Counted from the first letter of the stretch, positions 1-15,400 are shown. The stretch: DNA of 64,000 bases from Bufo bufo (GCF_905171765.1 NC_053397.1:3180946-3244945); one strand, 5' to 3'. The notes: generated by a model not told the origin, from the letters alone. Numbers and translations are program-made.

Positions 1-370
1 GGCCTCATGGAGCGCACAATCGTCAGGACGGGCCCCATGTAATGGATGATTCACACCTCTGTCCACCTGACATTTCCCTCCAACGGACATTGCATTCCGC
101 TGGCGAGCGCCATCCCCCGATTACATCCGATTGTGGGGTCTCTGCACCTCCAGCGCTTATTTTATAATTAAAGGAGGCCCCTTCACAGGCGATTCGGACA
201 TCACTTATAGGGATCAGAACTGGGCTCAGCGACAAATCGGAAAAGATTTACAGCAGAGGGCTCTCCTGCTGGTGCTTGACTACAACTCCCAACATGCCCT
301 GACAGCTGCAGGCTGAGAGCTGTAGTTTTGGGACGGTGATCATGGATGTAGAGTAGATAAGCGCCCCTAC
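1..370 (-). other. RBM6 intron with SBS-like hairpin
   Basis: No exon seen. A hairpin-like pair lies at about 279-297 (ACTACAACTCCCAACATG) and 312-331 (GAGCTGTAGTTTTGGG), resembling the dispersed ACTACAACTCCCAGCAT fold-back family also present at 841-903. Confidence 0.4.
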
Positions 371-439
371 CTCTTGCTCCTTCAGGAAAGCCAGCCCCTT
401 CTGAGACTTCCTGACCTTCTCCTGGATGGCAAGGTTTTG
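371..439 (-). CDS. RBM6: RBM6 exon: helical segment after zinc finger
   Basis: 69 nt, phase 0, acceptor CTGCCCTCCAACAG and donor GTAGGGGCG. It encodes [20 protein letters not shown] and EQE, the charged helix that follows the C2H2 finger in this family. The next exon, leading to the G-patch, is not in positions 1-370. Confidence 0.92.
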
Positions 440-3400
440 CTGTTGGAGGGCAGAGATTACAGAAGGTTAAACACAGGATTGGGGCGGGGGTTGGGGTGCA
501 TATTCTGGGGTACAAGTCATTACCTTGTGCAGATCCGATAACTTCTGATGCCGGATTAACGCGTCCTTATTGGGGAACTGTCGCCTACACAACAGGCAAA
601 TCATCTTACTCCAATCCGTTAACTTTTCTTGATGGACGGCGATGGGGCTGAATGTGGGCGCAGCTGGTTTAGGAGCAGGGGCCGGTGGGGGTGGAGCGGG
701 CTTCTTCTTTATCGGAGGCAGGAACACTTCCTCCTCCTCCTCCTCCTCACTGTCATCTCCATATTCTCCAAGCAGCTTAATCAGAGGGTTGTGCTTTGGC
801 TAAGGAGAAATACCACGGTGATGGTCTGCAGCCATTGCACAACTACACCTCCCAGCATTACCTGGCGGCTGAAGGTTGCCTGGACATGCTGGGAGTTGTA
901 GTTTGCAACAGATGGAGATGCACAGGTTGGAGAGGATTCTGTTAGCAAAAATGTTCCCATACAGAACCCCAGGAATTACCTCCAGAGGCGGCTCCTCCTT
1001 CTTGGTCACCGGAGGGGGTAACGGTCTCTTAAAGGGTTCCTTGTCCGAATCCTTCACCTGAGAATAAAAGCGACCATGAGGAAGTGCACACCGAGTCAGG
1101 ACGGGGGAGGGGGGCGGCTGGCGTCCTCTCACCTTGTCCTCGGTGAAGCCCCTCCGCGGTTGGCTCGAAGGCTGCTTCTTCCCACCGCCTGCAGCTTGAT
1201 CGTCCTTCTTGCGCTGACGAGAGACATAACAGATATCAGACCGGGCGGCGGAGTCGTCAGGTGCTGCGCTTGTCTACAGAGGCGACTCCGCCCTTTACGA
1301 GAGTTTTCAGCTTTTTCAGACTAAGTAGTAAATCTGGCATAAGCCCCATTAACAGAACTAAGGTTCAAATGTGACAGAAGAGGCGTAAATGACCAAAACC
1401 TCACATTCTTGTGCAAAAATACAGCAAACGTGTAACTTTTGTGTCTGCCAGAATTCTGATGCAAGGGGAAGGACAAATGCCCCCGCGTTTATGAACCGCC
1501 GCGTCACTGTAAAGATATCAGGATATTTTATACACCAGAGCTGCACTCACAATTCTGCTGCAGTTGGAAACAGTCAGCAGGCTTGTGGACTGACAACCCC
1601 CCTAACAGCTTAGCCAAGACCCTACAATGCGGAGTGTAGAGATGAAATTACAGAGTAAGCTCCGTGCAGACACTGAATCAGCTGGAAACGCCCTGAAGGT
1701 GGAATTAAAGGGGTTTTAATACCGAGGACCTTAATATAGCGCTCCGCCTCGTAGAAGTGAATGGGGCCGAGCACGGCCACCATACATTGTACAGTGCTGT
1801 GCTTGGTAAGCTCATAGGAACATCGGTGCCTTTTGAAACAGCTAATCGTCGGGGGGCCTGGGTGTCGGACCCCCACTGATCAGATCCTCAGGATAGGTAA
1901 TCCGTATCAAAAACCTGGAAAACCCCTTTAATATGGGGTGCAGTTCGGGTAGACACGTACCTGGTTTCTGTTTCCACTGTAGACCGTCTTGGTCAGGGGG
2001 TCCACATACATGCCAGTTTTGGGGTTATAGACATAACTTGGACCGGCCGCTGCAGAACATAAGAATTACAGTAATGAAGACCTAAAATCCCCCCAGATGT
2101 CCCCAGCGAGAGCACAGCTCGGGGGGCTTCCTGCTCACAGATCTTACCCGTACCTTTGAATCCCGGATAGGTGATGGATCTTCTCTGTGCTCGGCGGTTC
2201 CGGGCCTGTAATCAGACAGACAACAGGCGGTGACCACAGTCAGGGGAGGCGGGGGTTGCAGGACTCGAGGGGACGGCGGTGAACTCACCTTTGCTGAACT
2301 TCTGTTGCCTTTCTGAGACTTTCTCTGTTCGTTCCTGTGGAGATGAAGCCGGGACGGGAACATTTAACAGAAAGGGAGAAGGATTCCAACATTCACCTGG
2401 TTTGGTTTGTGCTTGCTCTGGGGTTACCATGGTAGCAGGCTAACACTTCTGTGCACGTGACCTCCACCCTAAAGGGCCCTTTAATCGCACAGATTATCAC
2501 TAGTGAGCGATGTAAATGCCGCAGTCTTGTCCTCTAGAGCTCAGCAGATTGTCAGGAAGGAATCTTCTGTAATATGGTCCCATGTAAAGGGACGAATACA
2601 ATGGAATTAGTCTGTCGGTGCTACCATGGCAACCCCAGAGCAAGCACATGCTGAACGTCTCGCTTGCCATGCCTGATGCTCCCGACATGGTGGGACAGCC
2701 TTTCCATGACACGGGCAGGATGACAGACGCTATACTAGCTCACCTCCTCTCCCCGACAGCCAGGTCCACGGAGATCGGTTTCCCATCAATGGTGAGCGGA
2801 GGTTTGAGTTCACGAACCAACACGGTCAGACGGATCGCCTCCTAGAGTAATGGGGGAAAGGAATATACATGTCGGTCAGCACGGGAGATGTACAGGTGAG
2901 GGGTATACAGGTCAGTCAGCACGGGAGATGTACAGGTGAGGGGTATACAGGTCAGTCAGCACGGGAGATGTACAGGTGAGGGGTATACAGGTCAGTCAGC
3001 ACGGGAGATGTACAGGTGAGGGGTATACAGGTCAGTCAGCACGGGAGATGTACAGGTGAGGGGTATACAGGTCAGTCAGCACGGGAGATGTACAGGTGAG
3101 GGGTATACAGGTCAGTCAGCACGGGAGATGTACAGGTGAGGGGTATACAGGTCAGTCAGCACGGGAGATGTACAGGTGAGGGGTATACAGGTCAGTCAGC
3201 ACGGGAGATGTACAGGTGAGGGGTATACAGGTCAGTCAGCACGGGAGATGTACAGGTGAGGGGTATACAGGTCAGCCAGCACGGGAGATGTACAGGTGAG
3301 GGGTATACAGGTCAGTCAGCACGGGAGATGTACAGGTGAGGGGTATACAGGTCAGTCAGCACGGGAGATGTACAGGTGAGGGGTATACAGGTCAGTCAGC

Positions 3401-6400
3401 ACGGGAGATGTACAGGTGAGGGGTATACAGGTCAGTCAGCACGGGAGATGTACAGGTGAGGGGTATACAGGTCAGCCAGCACGGGAGATGTACAGGTGAG
3501 GGGTATACAGGTCAGCCAGCACGGGAGATGTACAGGTGAGGGGTATACAGGTCAGTCAGCACAGAGGAGATGTACAGGTGAGGGGTATACAGGTCAGTAC
3601 AGGTGAGGGGTATACAGGTCAGTCAGCACGGGAGATGTACAGGTGAGGGGTATACAGGTCAGCACGGGAGATGTACAGGTGAGGGGTATACAGGTCAGCA
3701 CGGGAGATGTACAGGTGAGGGGTATACAGGTCAGCACGGGAGATGTACAGGTGAGGGGTATATACAGGTCAGTCAGTACAGAGGAGATGTACAGGTGAGG
3801 GGTATACAGGTCAGTCAGTACAGAGGAGATGTACAGGTGAGGGGTATACAGGTCAGTCAGCACGGGAGATGTACAGGTGAGGGGTATACAGGTCAGTCAG
3901 CACGGGAGATGTACAGGTGAGGGGTATACAGGTCAGCACGGGAGAGATGTACAGGTGAGGGGTATACAGGTCAGTACAGGTGAGGGGTATACAGGTCAGT
4001 CAGTACAGAGGAGATGTACAGGTGAGGGGTATACAGGTCAGTCAGCACAGAGGAGATGTACAGGTGAGGGGTATACAGGTCAGTACAGGTGAGGGGTATA
4101 CAGGTCAGTCAGTACAGAGGAGATGTACAGGTGAGGGGTATACAGGTCAGTCAGCACAGAGGAGATGTACAGGTGAGGGGTATACAGGTCAGTCAGTACA
4201 GAGGAGATGTACAGGTGAGGGGTATACAGGTCAGTCAGTACAGAGGAGATGTACAGGTGAGGGGTATACAGGTCAGTCAGCACGGGGGAGATGTACAGGT
4301 GAGGGGTATACAGGTCGGTCAGTACAGAGGAGATGTACAGGTGAGGGGTATACAGGTCGGTCAGTACAGAGGAGATGTACAGGTGAGGGGTATATACAGG
4401 TCAGTCAGTACAGAGGAGATGTACAGGTGAGGGGTATACAGGTCAGTACAGGTGAGGGGTATACAGGTCAGTCAGTACAGAGGAGATGTACAGGTGAGGG
4501 GTATACAGGTCAGTCAGTACAGAGGAGATGTACAGGTGAGGGGTATACAGGTCAGTCAGCACAGAGGAGATGTACAGGTGAGGGGTATACAGGTCAGTCA
4601 GTACAGAGGAGATGTACAGGGGAGGGGTATACAGGTCAGTACAGAGGAGATGTACAGGTGAGGGGTATACAGGTCAGTCAGTACAGAGGAGATGTACAGG
4701 GGAGGGGTATACAGGTCAGTCAGTACAGAGGAGATGTACAGGGGAGGGGTATACAGGTCAGTCAGTACAGAGGAGATGTACAGGTGAGGGGTATATACAG
4801 GTCAGTCAGTACAGAGGAGATGTACAGGGGAGGGGTATACAGGTCAGTCAGTACAGAGGAGATGTACAGGTGAGGGGTATACAGGTCAGTCAGTACAGAG
4901 GAGATGTACAGGTGAGGGGTATACAGGTCAGTCAGTACAGAGGAGATGTACAGGTGAGGGGTATACAGGTCAGTCAGTACAGAGGAGATGTACAGGGGAG
5001 GGGTATACAGGTCAGTCAGCACAGAGGAGATGTACAGGTGAGGGGTATACAGGTCAGTCAGTACAGAGGAGATGTACAGGTGAGGGGTATATACAGGTCA
5101 GTCAGTACAGAGGAGATGTACAGGGGAGGGGTATACAGGTCAGTCAGCACAGAGGAGATGTACAGGTGAGGGGTATACAGGTCAGTCAGCACAGAGGAGA
5201 TGTACAGGGGAGGGGTATACAGGTCAGTCAGTACAGAGGAGATGTACAGGTGAGGGGTATACAGGTCAGTCAGCACAGAGGAGATGTACAGGTGAGGGGT
5301 ATACAGGTCAGTCAGCACAGAGGAGATGTACAGGTGAGGGGTATACAGGTCAGTCAGTACAGAGGAGATGTACAGGTGAGGGGTATATACAGGTCAGTCA
5401 GTACAGAGGAGATGTACAGGGGAGGGGTATACAGGTCAGTCAGTACAGAGGAGATGTACAGGTGAGGGGTATACAGGTCAGTCAGTACAGAGGAGATGTA
5501 CAGGTGAGGGGTATACAGGTCAGTCAGTACAGAGGAGATGTACAGGTGAGGGGTATACAGGTCAGTCAGTACAGAGGAGATGTACAGGTGAGGGGTATAC
5601 AGGTCAGTCAGTACAGAGGAGATGTACAGGTGAGGGGTATATACAGGTCAGTCAGTACAGAGGAGATGTACAGGTGAGGGGTATACAGGTCAGTCAGTAC
5701 AGAGGAGATGTACAGGTGAGGGGGCAGTGGGTTTGGAGATGTACAGGTGAGGGGTATACAGGTCGGTCAGTACAGAGGAGGGGTATACATGCAGGTCAGC
5801 ACGGAGGCAGATATGTACAGGTGAGGGGGCAGGGGGTTTGGAGATGTACATGTAAGCGGTATATATGGGGGGGGGGGCTGGAAGTAATTATAATAATCCC
5901 ACAGTCGCCCCTCGATGCCCACTCTATTCCGCTACCTTGTGATTCCTCAGGTCAATGAAGCCAAATCCCCGATGGTCGCTCTTGCGGTTTTTCATGATGC
6001 GGATGCTGCGCACAGAAAGCTGCACGTACGGCTGAAGCGCCTTCACCACACTATTTGGGGTCGTGTTCACGCCGATTCCCCTGATGATGACGGCTGTGGA
6101 TGGACAAGATGGAAAGTCTTGATACAAAGAACAGAGATGTGAAACTCACCCTTAACAACCCGCACGCTGCGCCACGGCTCATACTGCCGCCACGGCTCAT
6201 ACTGCCCGTACAAGAAAACCTCTGAAACTAACAGAACATTCACATGAATCTGTGGACTATGCTGATACACTGTAACAAGGTCATCAGCTGTGCATGCAGA
6301 ATGTTCTACAAGCTAAAAGTAAGCAGAGATCTTGCAAATGGAAGGGAATTAAAACGGTCTAGCGTTAGTTATTACACAAACCATCTGAAGTACAACTCCC

Positions 6401-9400
6401 AGCATCCCTCCCTGTGTGGATTTAGGAGACTACGGCTCTCACCGTCCACTAGGCGTTACTCACTTGCACTCTCGGCCTTGGCGGCAGGCTTTCCTCCTTT
6501 TTTGCCCTTCGGCGGGGGGCTCCGCCTTCTCTTACTGTCATTTCTGCTGGGGACGGGGGGGCTCGGCTTGGCATTGCGCTTTTTGGCACGTCGTGAAGTA
6601 GGGAGGATCGGCGTCTTGGCATCTTTTAGGGCTTCTCGGACAGGCAGGTGGTCAGACCCTGCACGTAACAGAAGGAGGATTTATGGCAGCAGTTACTCTT
6701 AGAGGAGTGCCCCTTTATAGAACCCGCTGTAGAAATCTTATCTTGTACCAGTCCTTATTGCCGTACACTCCAGTCACCCCCAAAGCTGCTCTCGGTTATC
6801 GCTCACACCTCCCTGAGCAGTGTCTGGATGGTACGAGGTACATACGTCAGGACCTACCTGCCCGGAGGGCACTGCACTGCCAGCATCTTTCCTTAGATAA
6901 GACGTTCACCCCCTTACACTGCAGGAGACACAGAAGAGGGTTAGAGGCGGCGGGGGCGCAGCGCCCGCAGCGCACGTCCTGGGCGCAGACTCACCTGCTG
7001 GCAGCTCCATCGGTCTGAATTGGGAATGTACTTCAGACTGATCTTTTTTCCTCTAAAATTGAGGACGCCCTAAAAACAAGACAAGAAGAACTGAAAGGCA
7101 GCAAAGGACAGCGAGAAGAGCGAGTGCGAGCACAGCGCTCCGCCGGAACAGATTCCATGTGCAGAAACTGATAGAGTGGACAGAAGGCGGCAGGAGCCGG
7201 GAGGGGACCCCAAAGATGGACCTAACCCCAAACCTACTGCCTCCGGGGCCGCTCACAGGCGATGGATGGGTCTAATAGTCCCTTGTATTATTTCCTCACC
7301 ATTTTTAGGACCACTGCTTTCAGTCAGCAAATGGAAGCACTCTTGTTTAGCTCCTAACCTAGTCTTCCTAGCACAGTGGAGGGATTGTTACAGTGTATCA
7401 GTGTGAGCTGAACACAAGTCCTGCACTGATACACTGTACCAAGTCCACATCTGTGTGAGGCAGCAGAAGCGCTCATTACTCAAGGACTGAGAAGTCCCCA
7501 GCGATCACCTCCTGTGAAAACCTCCATGTCACTCGACGCGGCCGCTCTGGGGGGGGGGGGGGGGGAATCTACGACGTGCTGGGAAGTGACTGAGTGCAGG
7601 ACAAGGAGCCATAAGGTGTCAGCTCAGCAGCGGGCGCCACGTAACGTCCTGCTATCAGGCGGCTGTCAGATTCCAGTGGGTGATGAGGAGACGCAGCAGA
7701 TAACGGACACTCGGCCAGAGTGCGCCCTTGTAAATAATGGTGTGACTGCGCTGAGAGATCCGCTGCAGTCCCATGTAAATGACGACTTGTGCCAATTTCT
7801 AATAGACTTTAGGGGGTAGTAAGCGACTGGCTCCATTTTTCTGGCATATAAAATTCACGTATTTTTGGGACACGCCATGTCTGCGGCACAACACGGAACT
7901 TTTTACTTCACTCGTTACTTCTGCAAAGTGCCAAGAAAATGGGGCCAGGGTCCGACGGGGCCACAGTCCGACAGATTTACTATACTCCACGGCAGCAAGT
8001 GGTACACAGCGCAAATCAGCGCCACCCGCATCTCAGTACCATGCACTGATGGGGGCTATGCAGCCCCCCTCACTCCCATCTTACATTTGCCCCTTTTTGT
8101 TTTCATTCCTCGCCATTTTCAAGAACTCTACTTGCAGTCAGTGAACGGGACCACCACGGTATCCAGTCCTGATGCATCACTCCGAGCTGTCTACCTCACG
8201 GAGGACAATCCAGGCTGCATACAATGTAACAAACCCTCTACTGTGAAAACTATCAGGTCAGGAGCAGCTTTCAAGGACGTTTGGATTCATTGATAGCAAG
8301 AAGAGGAGAAAATGATGAGGAAGCTGCAGAAGGTCGGACCCTTCTCTTTCCATACAGTCTCATGCAGACCCCCAAGCGAGGATCACTGCAGGCCACGATT
8401 ATGGGATGGAATAACCAACACCGACTCATACCGTGCATACTGATCAGGCTCCATTCACACGGTGCGGACCCGTTCATTCTCTATGGGGACAGCACACAAT
8501 GTGCTGTCCGCATCTGCATGTCCGTGCCGCGGCCACGAACTTTCGGTCCGTGGCTCGCAAAAAATAGAACATGTCCTATTCTTGTCCACAATTGCAGATA
8601 AGAATAGGCAGTTCTATGGGGGGCGCCGGCCGGGTGTATTGCGGATCTGCAATACGCTACGGACATGTGAATGGACCCTTACTCTGAGGCAGGCGGTCCC
8701 CCCACTACATAGGTCTCATCCGGAGTCGCACATCAGTCACAATATGGCACCCATAAGGATCTATGCGCCTCCCATACATTATCACTTTACACAGATTCTC
8801 TTCTATGGAAGACATGCCGCCTAATGGACACAGCAAACCGCAGCAGGGCGTTAGGACTTCAGGGCTTAAAGGGGTTCTCCACTTCTAGTTCACAGGCTCC
8901 CTAGGGGCTGATTCCCATGACCATATGCGGCCTGCATCTCCCGGGATGACTGCAGCTCCTGACCTAAACCGACCGCATCACAGTGATTTATGGTACAGTC
9001 AATCGGATGGCGGGTCTATGGTATACATGATAGACCCGCCATCAGACAGACAGTTCGGGAAGTGTAGGGATCATCCTCTGATACAGGGCCCCGCTACATC
9101 TCCTCGTACACTCGCCATCCACGTGTAGCTTTCATTCACTATTACTCCGTCCTGGTCGCATTGTAGAGCGCAGCTAGTGTCCGGTCAAATAACATGCAAA
9201 GAGAAAAGACGACCGTAACCGCGGCGAGAGGGAACACACAGAAATAGAGAGCGCCAACAAACTGCGATTCCGTGAGAAGACACAGAAATGAGGGCACAGA
9301 AGGTAAGGGTCAACAGGACGTGACCAGGGGACGCCATGTCAAACCCAGAGGAGCGCAGCATGGCGCCATACACCGGAGAGAAAGGCGCAGCATAGGACCC

Positions 9401-12400
9401 CCCCCCCCCCCTGCAGGGAGTCCCTTAGATTGAGTGGATCATCAGCGTACAGTGCGATGACGTGTGGGGGATCTGAGGCCCCCCTTCCTGCCCTCCACCC
9501 AGTGTCCCCCTCTGTACGGGATCGTCTGACCAGCCTGCGCCTCTGCCTTTCCATATAACTGCCGCGATGATGAGGAGGGAGCAACCATCATGCTGGGAGA
9601 AGCTGAAGACGGGCGGGATGTCACTGTCCTGCTGCATTTCATGCTGTAACTCATACACTTTAACCCTTTGCATTCCCTGCCTGATGACATGTAAAGACGG
9701 CACCTCGGCTTGGCTGCAGACACTGGTCATAGCAGATGTTCCCCTAGTGTGTCAGGGGCAGGTAAAAGGCTGCACCCCACAAACTGGCGGAATGTCTGCT
9801 GGAGCTGCAGGAGACTCGCTAGGGTTTCCCCGTCTCCTCTCCATCCTTCCAGAGCACCGCTGAACAGGTGGACAAGTAACCTTGTTGGCTTCCATGCATC
9901 CGACGGCCTCTTCCACGAGGGAAAACTCCACGCAGACAGAGCCGAAGCTGTAACCTGGGGACAGCATGTGATAGACGGGGATGTCAGTTAGTATTGGAGC
10001 AAGAGAAATGGCATTTACTTACAGCTCCCCTCCCCCACACACAGCTTTATTATGACCCCAGTACATTCACCAGAGAACGCAGGCAGGACAGACATCATAA
10101 TCAGCACCAACATGGAAGGAGCCGGGAGCAGAAGCCTGCACGGAACGGGCCGTACAATGGGAGGAAGCGACCTCTGCATCTTCCCAGGTCCTTCAGGTGG
10201 GTGGTATTAGTAGTGATGAGTGTTGGGGGTCTCGGGGCCAGGTCATGCATCAGGTGGGTCCAGCACAGGGGTTTCTCTGTACTAGGGCCACCCATGGGAC
10301 AGCACAAGGATTGAAAGCCACCTTTAGTTATAACAATCCCCCCCCTCCACGTGACACTATTCTTATAAGACATTACAGCGGAGTCCGGAGGACCGTGGGC
10401 CTGTGTTCTGCCACATCAGAATCTGCACAAGGAACGATTCCAGCCACAAGTCACGGCTGGGAATAGCGACAATCCACTACACGAGCTGCCCGCAATACCG
10501 GAGACTGTGTACATGAGGAGGCAGAGGTCAGACAGCCTCCACATCTGCACGTCTCCTGTATCCTCGGGAGTCGCTCCTCTATGGTTTCCTACAGGCAGGA
10601 GGTCTGAGCATTTCTAACTTTCTACAGAGTCGTGACACGGGATGTGGGGGTCATTCATTAAACACCGACATCAGCACCCACCTGGAATGTATCCGATGAG
10701 GTTCACTCCATCTTTGGGCAGGGGGCGCGCTGCGCCGAGCGCAGAGAGGATCTGTGGAGCAGAGATACAATGAGAGGATGAAGCAGCAGCCGCTGCCGGG
10801 CCTCATCCACAGCGCGGCTTCAAAGCTTGGAAACTGAATAACAACATGCAAACATTTGGTGAACAAAATAAATGTAACCTAAAACTGCACCTAAAAGTAG
10901 ATAAAGAACCAAAATCAAATGAGTCACAAATATCTGACCTGGAAGAGAATGCTCCAATATAACATGTCTGAGTGGTAAAAGTATGTGAACCCCTGCTGTC
11001 AGGATGCGTGTGGCCCTTGTTTCTGCCATGTTGGTGGTTCCCTCCATGATCTGCTCTCTTCAGCTCATGACGTTGTCCTCTAGACCCCGACCATGATCCT
11101 ACCAGCAGCGCGTGTCACAGAGGGGACGAGGTCTTTATGCGGGGGGGTATTCCTTCCTCCAGACAGAACATTGGACAATATCCTTCTGGACTCTGATCTT
11201 TACAAACTGAAGACGAGCAGCAATGGTCTGTTTGGAGAGCAGCTGCACCATTGTTGGTCAGTGGACTCAGCAACATTAGCTAATGTGAGAACGATCTTTA
11301 GAGGTGACCTTTGGTGTCTGTGAGCTGGCAGACTATTACGTGCCTCATCCTTGGCATGAGCCTGTGGAGGGCAATAATGGCCTGGAGTCTCCTCCATTTG
11401 TATATAATCTGATGTACAGTGGATTCGTGGAGTCCAGACTTTTTACAGATGGTTTTAGAGACTTTTCCAGCCTGATGAGCATTAACAACTCTGCTTCTGA
11501 GGTCCCCGGAATCTCCTTTTTTCCTGCCATGATGCAATTCCACAGATATGTGAAGATCAGACTTTGATCTTTAGAAAAAATTGTTCGCAGACACGTTATA
11601 TTGGAGCATTTTCCTCCAGATCTGGTTTGTGGCTCATTTCTTTGATTTGTTTCTTTATCTACTTTAGGGACTTGTGTGAAAATGTGATTGAGTGTCGCGT
11701 CAGTGACGCCTCCCCTACATGGATCGCGTCAGTGACGCCTCCCCTACATGGATCGCGTCAGTGACGCCTCCCCTACATGGATCGCGTCAGTGACGCCTCC
11801 CCTACATGGATCCCGTCAGTGACGCCTCCCCTACATGGATCCCGTCAGTGACGCCTCCCCTACATGGATCCCGTCAGTGACGCCTCCCCTACATGGATCC
11901 CGTCAGTGACGCCTCCCCTACATGGATCCCGTCAGTGACGCCTCCCCTACATGGATCCCGTCAGTGACGCCTCCCCTACATGGATCCCGTCAGTGACGCC
12001 TCCCCTACATGGATCCCGTCAGTGACGCCTCCCCTACATGGATCCCGTCAGTGACGCCTCCCCTACATGGATCCCGTCAGTGACGCCTCCCCTACATGGA
12101 TCCCGTCAGTGACGCCTCCCCTACATGGATCCCGTCAGTGACGCCTCCCCTACATGGATCCCGTCAGTGACGCCTCCCCTACATGGATCCCGTCAGTGAC
12201 GCCTCCCCTACATGGATCCCGTCAGTGACGCCTCCCCTACATGGATCCCGTCAGTGACGCCTCCCCTACATGGATCCCGTCAGTGACGCCTCCCCTACAT
12301 GGATCCCGTCAGTGACGCCTCACCTACATGGATCCCGTCAGTGACGCCTCACCTACATGGATCCCGTCAGTGACGCCTCACCTACATGGATCCCGTCAGT

Positions 12401-15400
12401 GACGCCTCACCTACATGGATCCCGTCAGTGACGCCTCACCTACATGGATCCCGTCAGTGACGCCTCACCTACATGGATCCCGTCAGTGACGCCTCACCTA
12501 CATGGATCCCGTCAGTGACGCCTCACCTACATGGATCCCGTCAGTGACGCCTCACCTACATGGATCCCGTCAGTGACGCCTCACCTACATGGATCCCGTC
12601 AGTGACGCCTCACCTACATGGATCCCGTCAGTGACGCCTCACCTACATGGATCCCGTCAGTGACGCCTCACCTACATGGATCCCGTCAGTGACGCCTCAC
12701 CTACATGGATCCCGTCAGTGACGCCTCACCTACATGGATCCCGTCAGTGACGCCTCACCTACATGGATCCCGTCAGTGACGCCTCACCTACATGGATCCC
12801 GTCAGTGACGCCTCACCTACATGGATCCCGTCAGTGACGCCTCACCTACATGGATCCCGTCAGTGACGCCTCACCTACATGGATCCCGTCAGTGACGCCT
12901 CACCTACATGGATCCCGTCAGTGACGCCTCACCTACATGGATCCCGTCAGTGACGCCTCACCTACATGGATCCCGTCAGTGACGCCTCACCTACATGGAT
13001 CCCGTCAGTGACGCCTCACCTACATGGATCCCGTCAGTGACGCCTCACCTACATGGATCCCGTCAGTGACGCCTCACCTACATGGATCCCGTCAGTGACG
13101 CCTCACCTACATGGATCCCGTCAGTGACGCCTCACCTACATGGATCCCGTCAGTGACGCCTCACCTACATGGATCCCGTCAGTGACGCCTCACCTACATG
13201 GATCCCGTCAGTGACGCCTCACCTACATGGATCGCGTCAGTGACGCCTCACCTACATGGATCGCGTCAGTGACGCCTCACCTACATGGATCGCGTCAGTG
13301 ACGCCTCACCTACATGGATCCCGTCAGTGACGCCTCACCTACATGGATCGCGTCAGTGACGCCTCACCTACATGGATCGCGTCAGTGACGCCTCACCTAC
13401 ATGGATCGCGTCAGTGACGCCTCACCTACAATGGTCTGTGCCTCCTGTCAGTCACACGGGCCTGCTGGGGGGCAGATATGCCACAAGTCTGTAGACTGAT
13501 GTCTAATCTCAGGGCGTCGCTGCCCCCAACATTATGCTGGGGTTGTGGGGGAGCGATCCGCTGGTCTGCGCCAGAGAAACGTGCTATGTGACAGAGCTGC
13601 TGCACCGACTGATCAGACACAAGCTCCGTACTGTGCCCGGACTGGGTACTAGGTCACTGAGAGGGCACCTCTGTGCATGTGTGGCTCACCAGAAGCAAGA
13701 ATGCCCAGAACCCACCAACGTGCCACGTTCTGCCTCCTGTGTAAAAAGTGTATGCAAAATACATGATGGACAATATCCAGAATCCTGGAGCCTCAGATGG
13801 ACCTACCTATCCCAAACCCCGATACTGATGCTAAGCATGCTGCACCGCGCACAGGGTGGCCCTGAGTCATCATGGTGCGCCAGCGTCGAGGATATCGTCA
13901 GCACTGGCCTGTTAGCCCCTGTGCCCAACTACCAGACTGTTCCGCCTTATGCCAGATTATCAGGTAACAGAGAGCAGTTTCCATTTAGAAGAGATGGTAC
14001 CAGATGCCGTATAACATGTCTAAGCAGAGCAGCTAGCGTAGCGCCAACCTCCGCCTGCTGACGGGATGGCGGTACTGCAGTGGCCTGTGCTCCCACCTGT
14101 GACACACGTCACTCGCATTCAGGATCCATTACCCAGGAACAGCGCGGTTCACTGCACGTTATCAGAAGTCGCTCTACTGCTACTAATTTAGTATTGGAAG
14201 TTCTTCAGCTCTTCTCTATATGGACACAGCTGTCCGTCCCTCACACTTTATACTGCAGCTCTGCTTGCAAAGACAGAAGATCAGTGGACATACCCTAATC
14301 CCGCAATGCCTTTCCTCTATACCCTCCCTCTTCTCGCTTTATAAGACCAATCAGACCTAGACACCAGGGGAGCCTCAAAAGAGGGCCCAAGTATCAACCA
14401 AAAATATAAAGAACACAGGTGCCTATAATACACAACGCCCAACAGGGAACGCGCATGAAAATAAACGCCACGGTCGCAATATAGAGCGAAATATAAAATA
14501 CACGTGTGAACTGGCAAAGACCAACATCCAGGTAAGGAGTATGGCGGCAAGAAGGGGGTGAAGATAATCGCCATGGAAACCAAAGTCACAAAGTACTGAC
14601 CCGATTGATGGCACCGCCAGGCGTTTCCCGTCCGCTTCCTCAAGGGAAATGAGCTGAAGGGACAAAGAATCCATCTACATACAAAGGGTCAATAAACCAG
14701 TTGATTGATCACAAAGTTAAAAGAACATCCATAGCGCTCACCATTATACCCCCAGCCACGTCACGTGCACGGACTGGGAGTCGGCTGATAGGTCACGTGA
14801 TGCGCGCACCAGACATGAAGGCCCCCCCCACATACCGTTCATTTATAATAGTGGGTATAAAAAAAAATATATATATATTCCTCCGTATCCGACACACACA
14901 TGTATTAAAGGGGTTATCCAATTTCTTAAACCCACATGTGCCGGGCCCCTCACCGGTAATATACTTACCCCTGGTCCTCGCACTGCACACCGGTGAAAAC
15001 ATCCAATGCCGGGGAGGAGCCTCCGTGGCATCGCGGGTGACGCTAGAGAGGCTCGTCCCCATCCCCGCCTGCACGTGACTGGGTGCCAGCGCGTTCCGGA
15101 TAGGAGGTGGCTGGGGGCATAATGGCGAGCGCAACGGATGTTCATTAACTTTATTATTTATACATCAGATGTGATCAATTAACTGGTTTATTGACCCAGG
15201 GTATGTAGACCCTTGTGATACGGTACACGGTAGAGGTATGGTGGTGGGGGGATCTCACCCGGTGGGGTATAGTTGTATGGACTGGGAGACAGGTTGGTAG
15301 TGGGAGTCTCCCAGTCCACACCCCGGGTCCATTGCAGGCATTGCCTTTAGCTGAGGAGATCACAGGTCAGCGGGGCTGAAATCAAGGAGGGATAAGACGA

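Noticed and set aside
2868..5850. CRISPR-like array
   Set aside because: Repeats are contiguous with no unique spacers, and the sequence is vertebrate intron.
6858..6891. Shorter 34-nt version of the RBM6 zinc-finger exon
   Set aside because: Phase would fit, but it removes the second Cys and the Asn of the RanBP2 finger. The acceptor at 6919-6920 restores the full motif.
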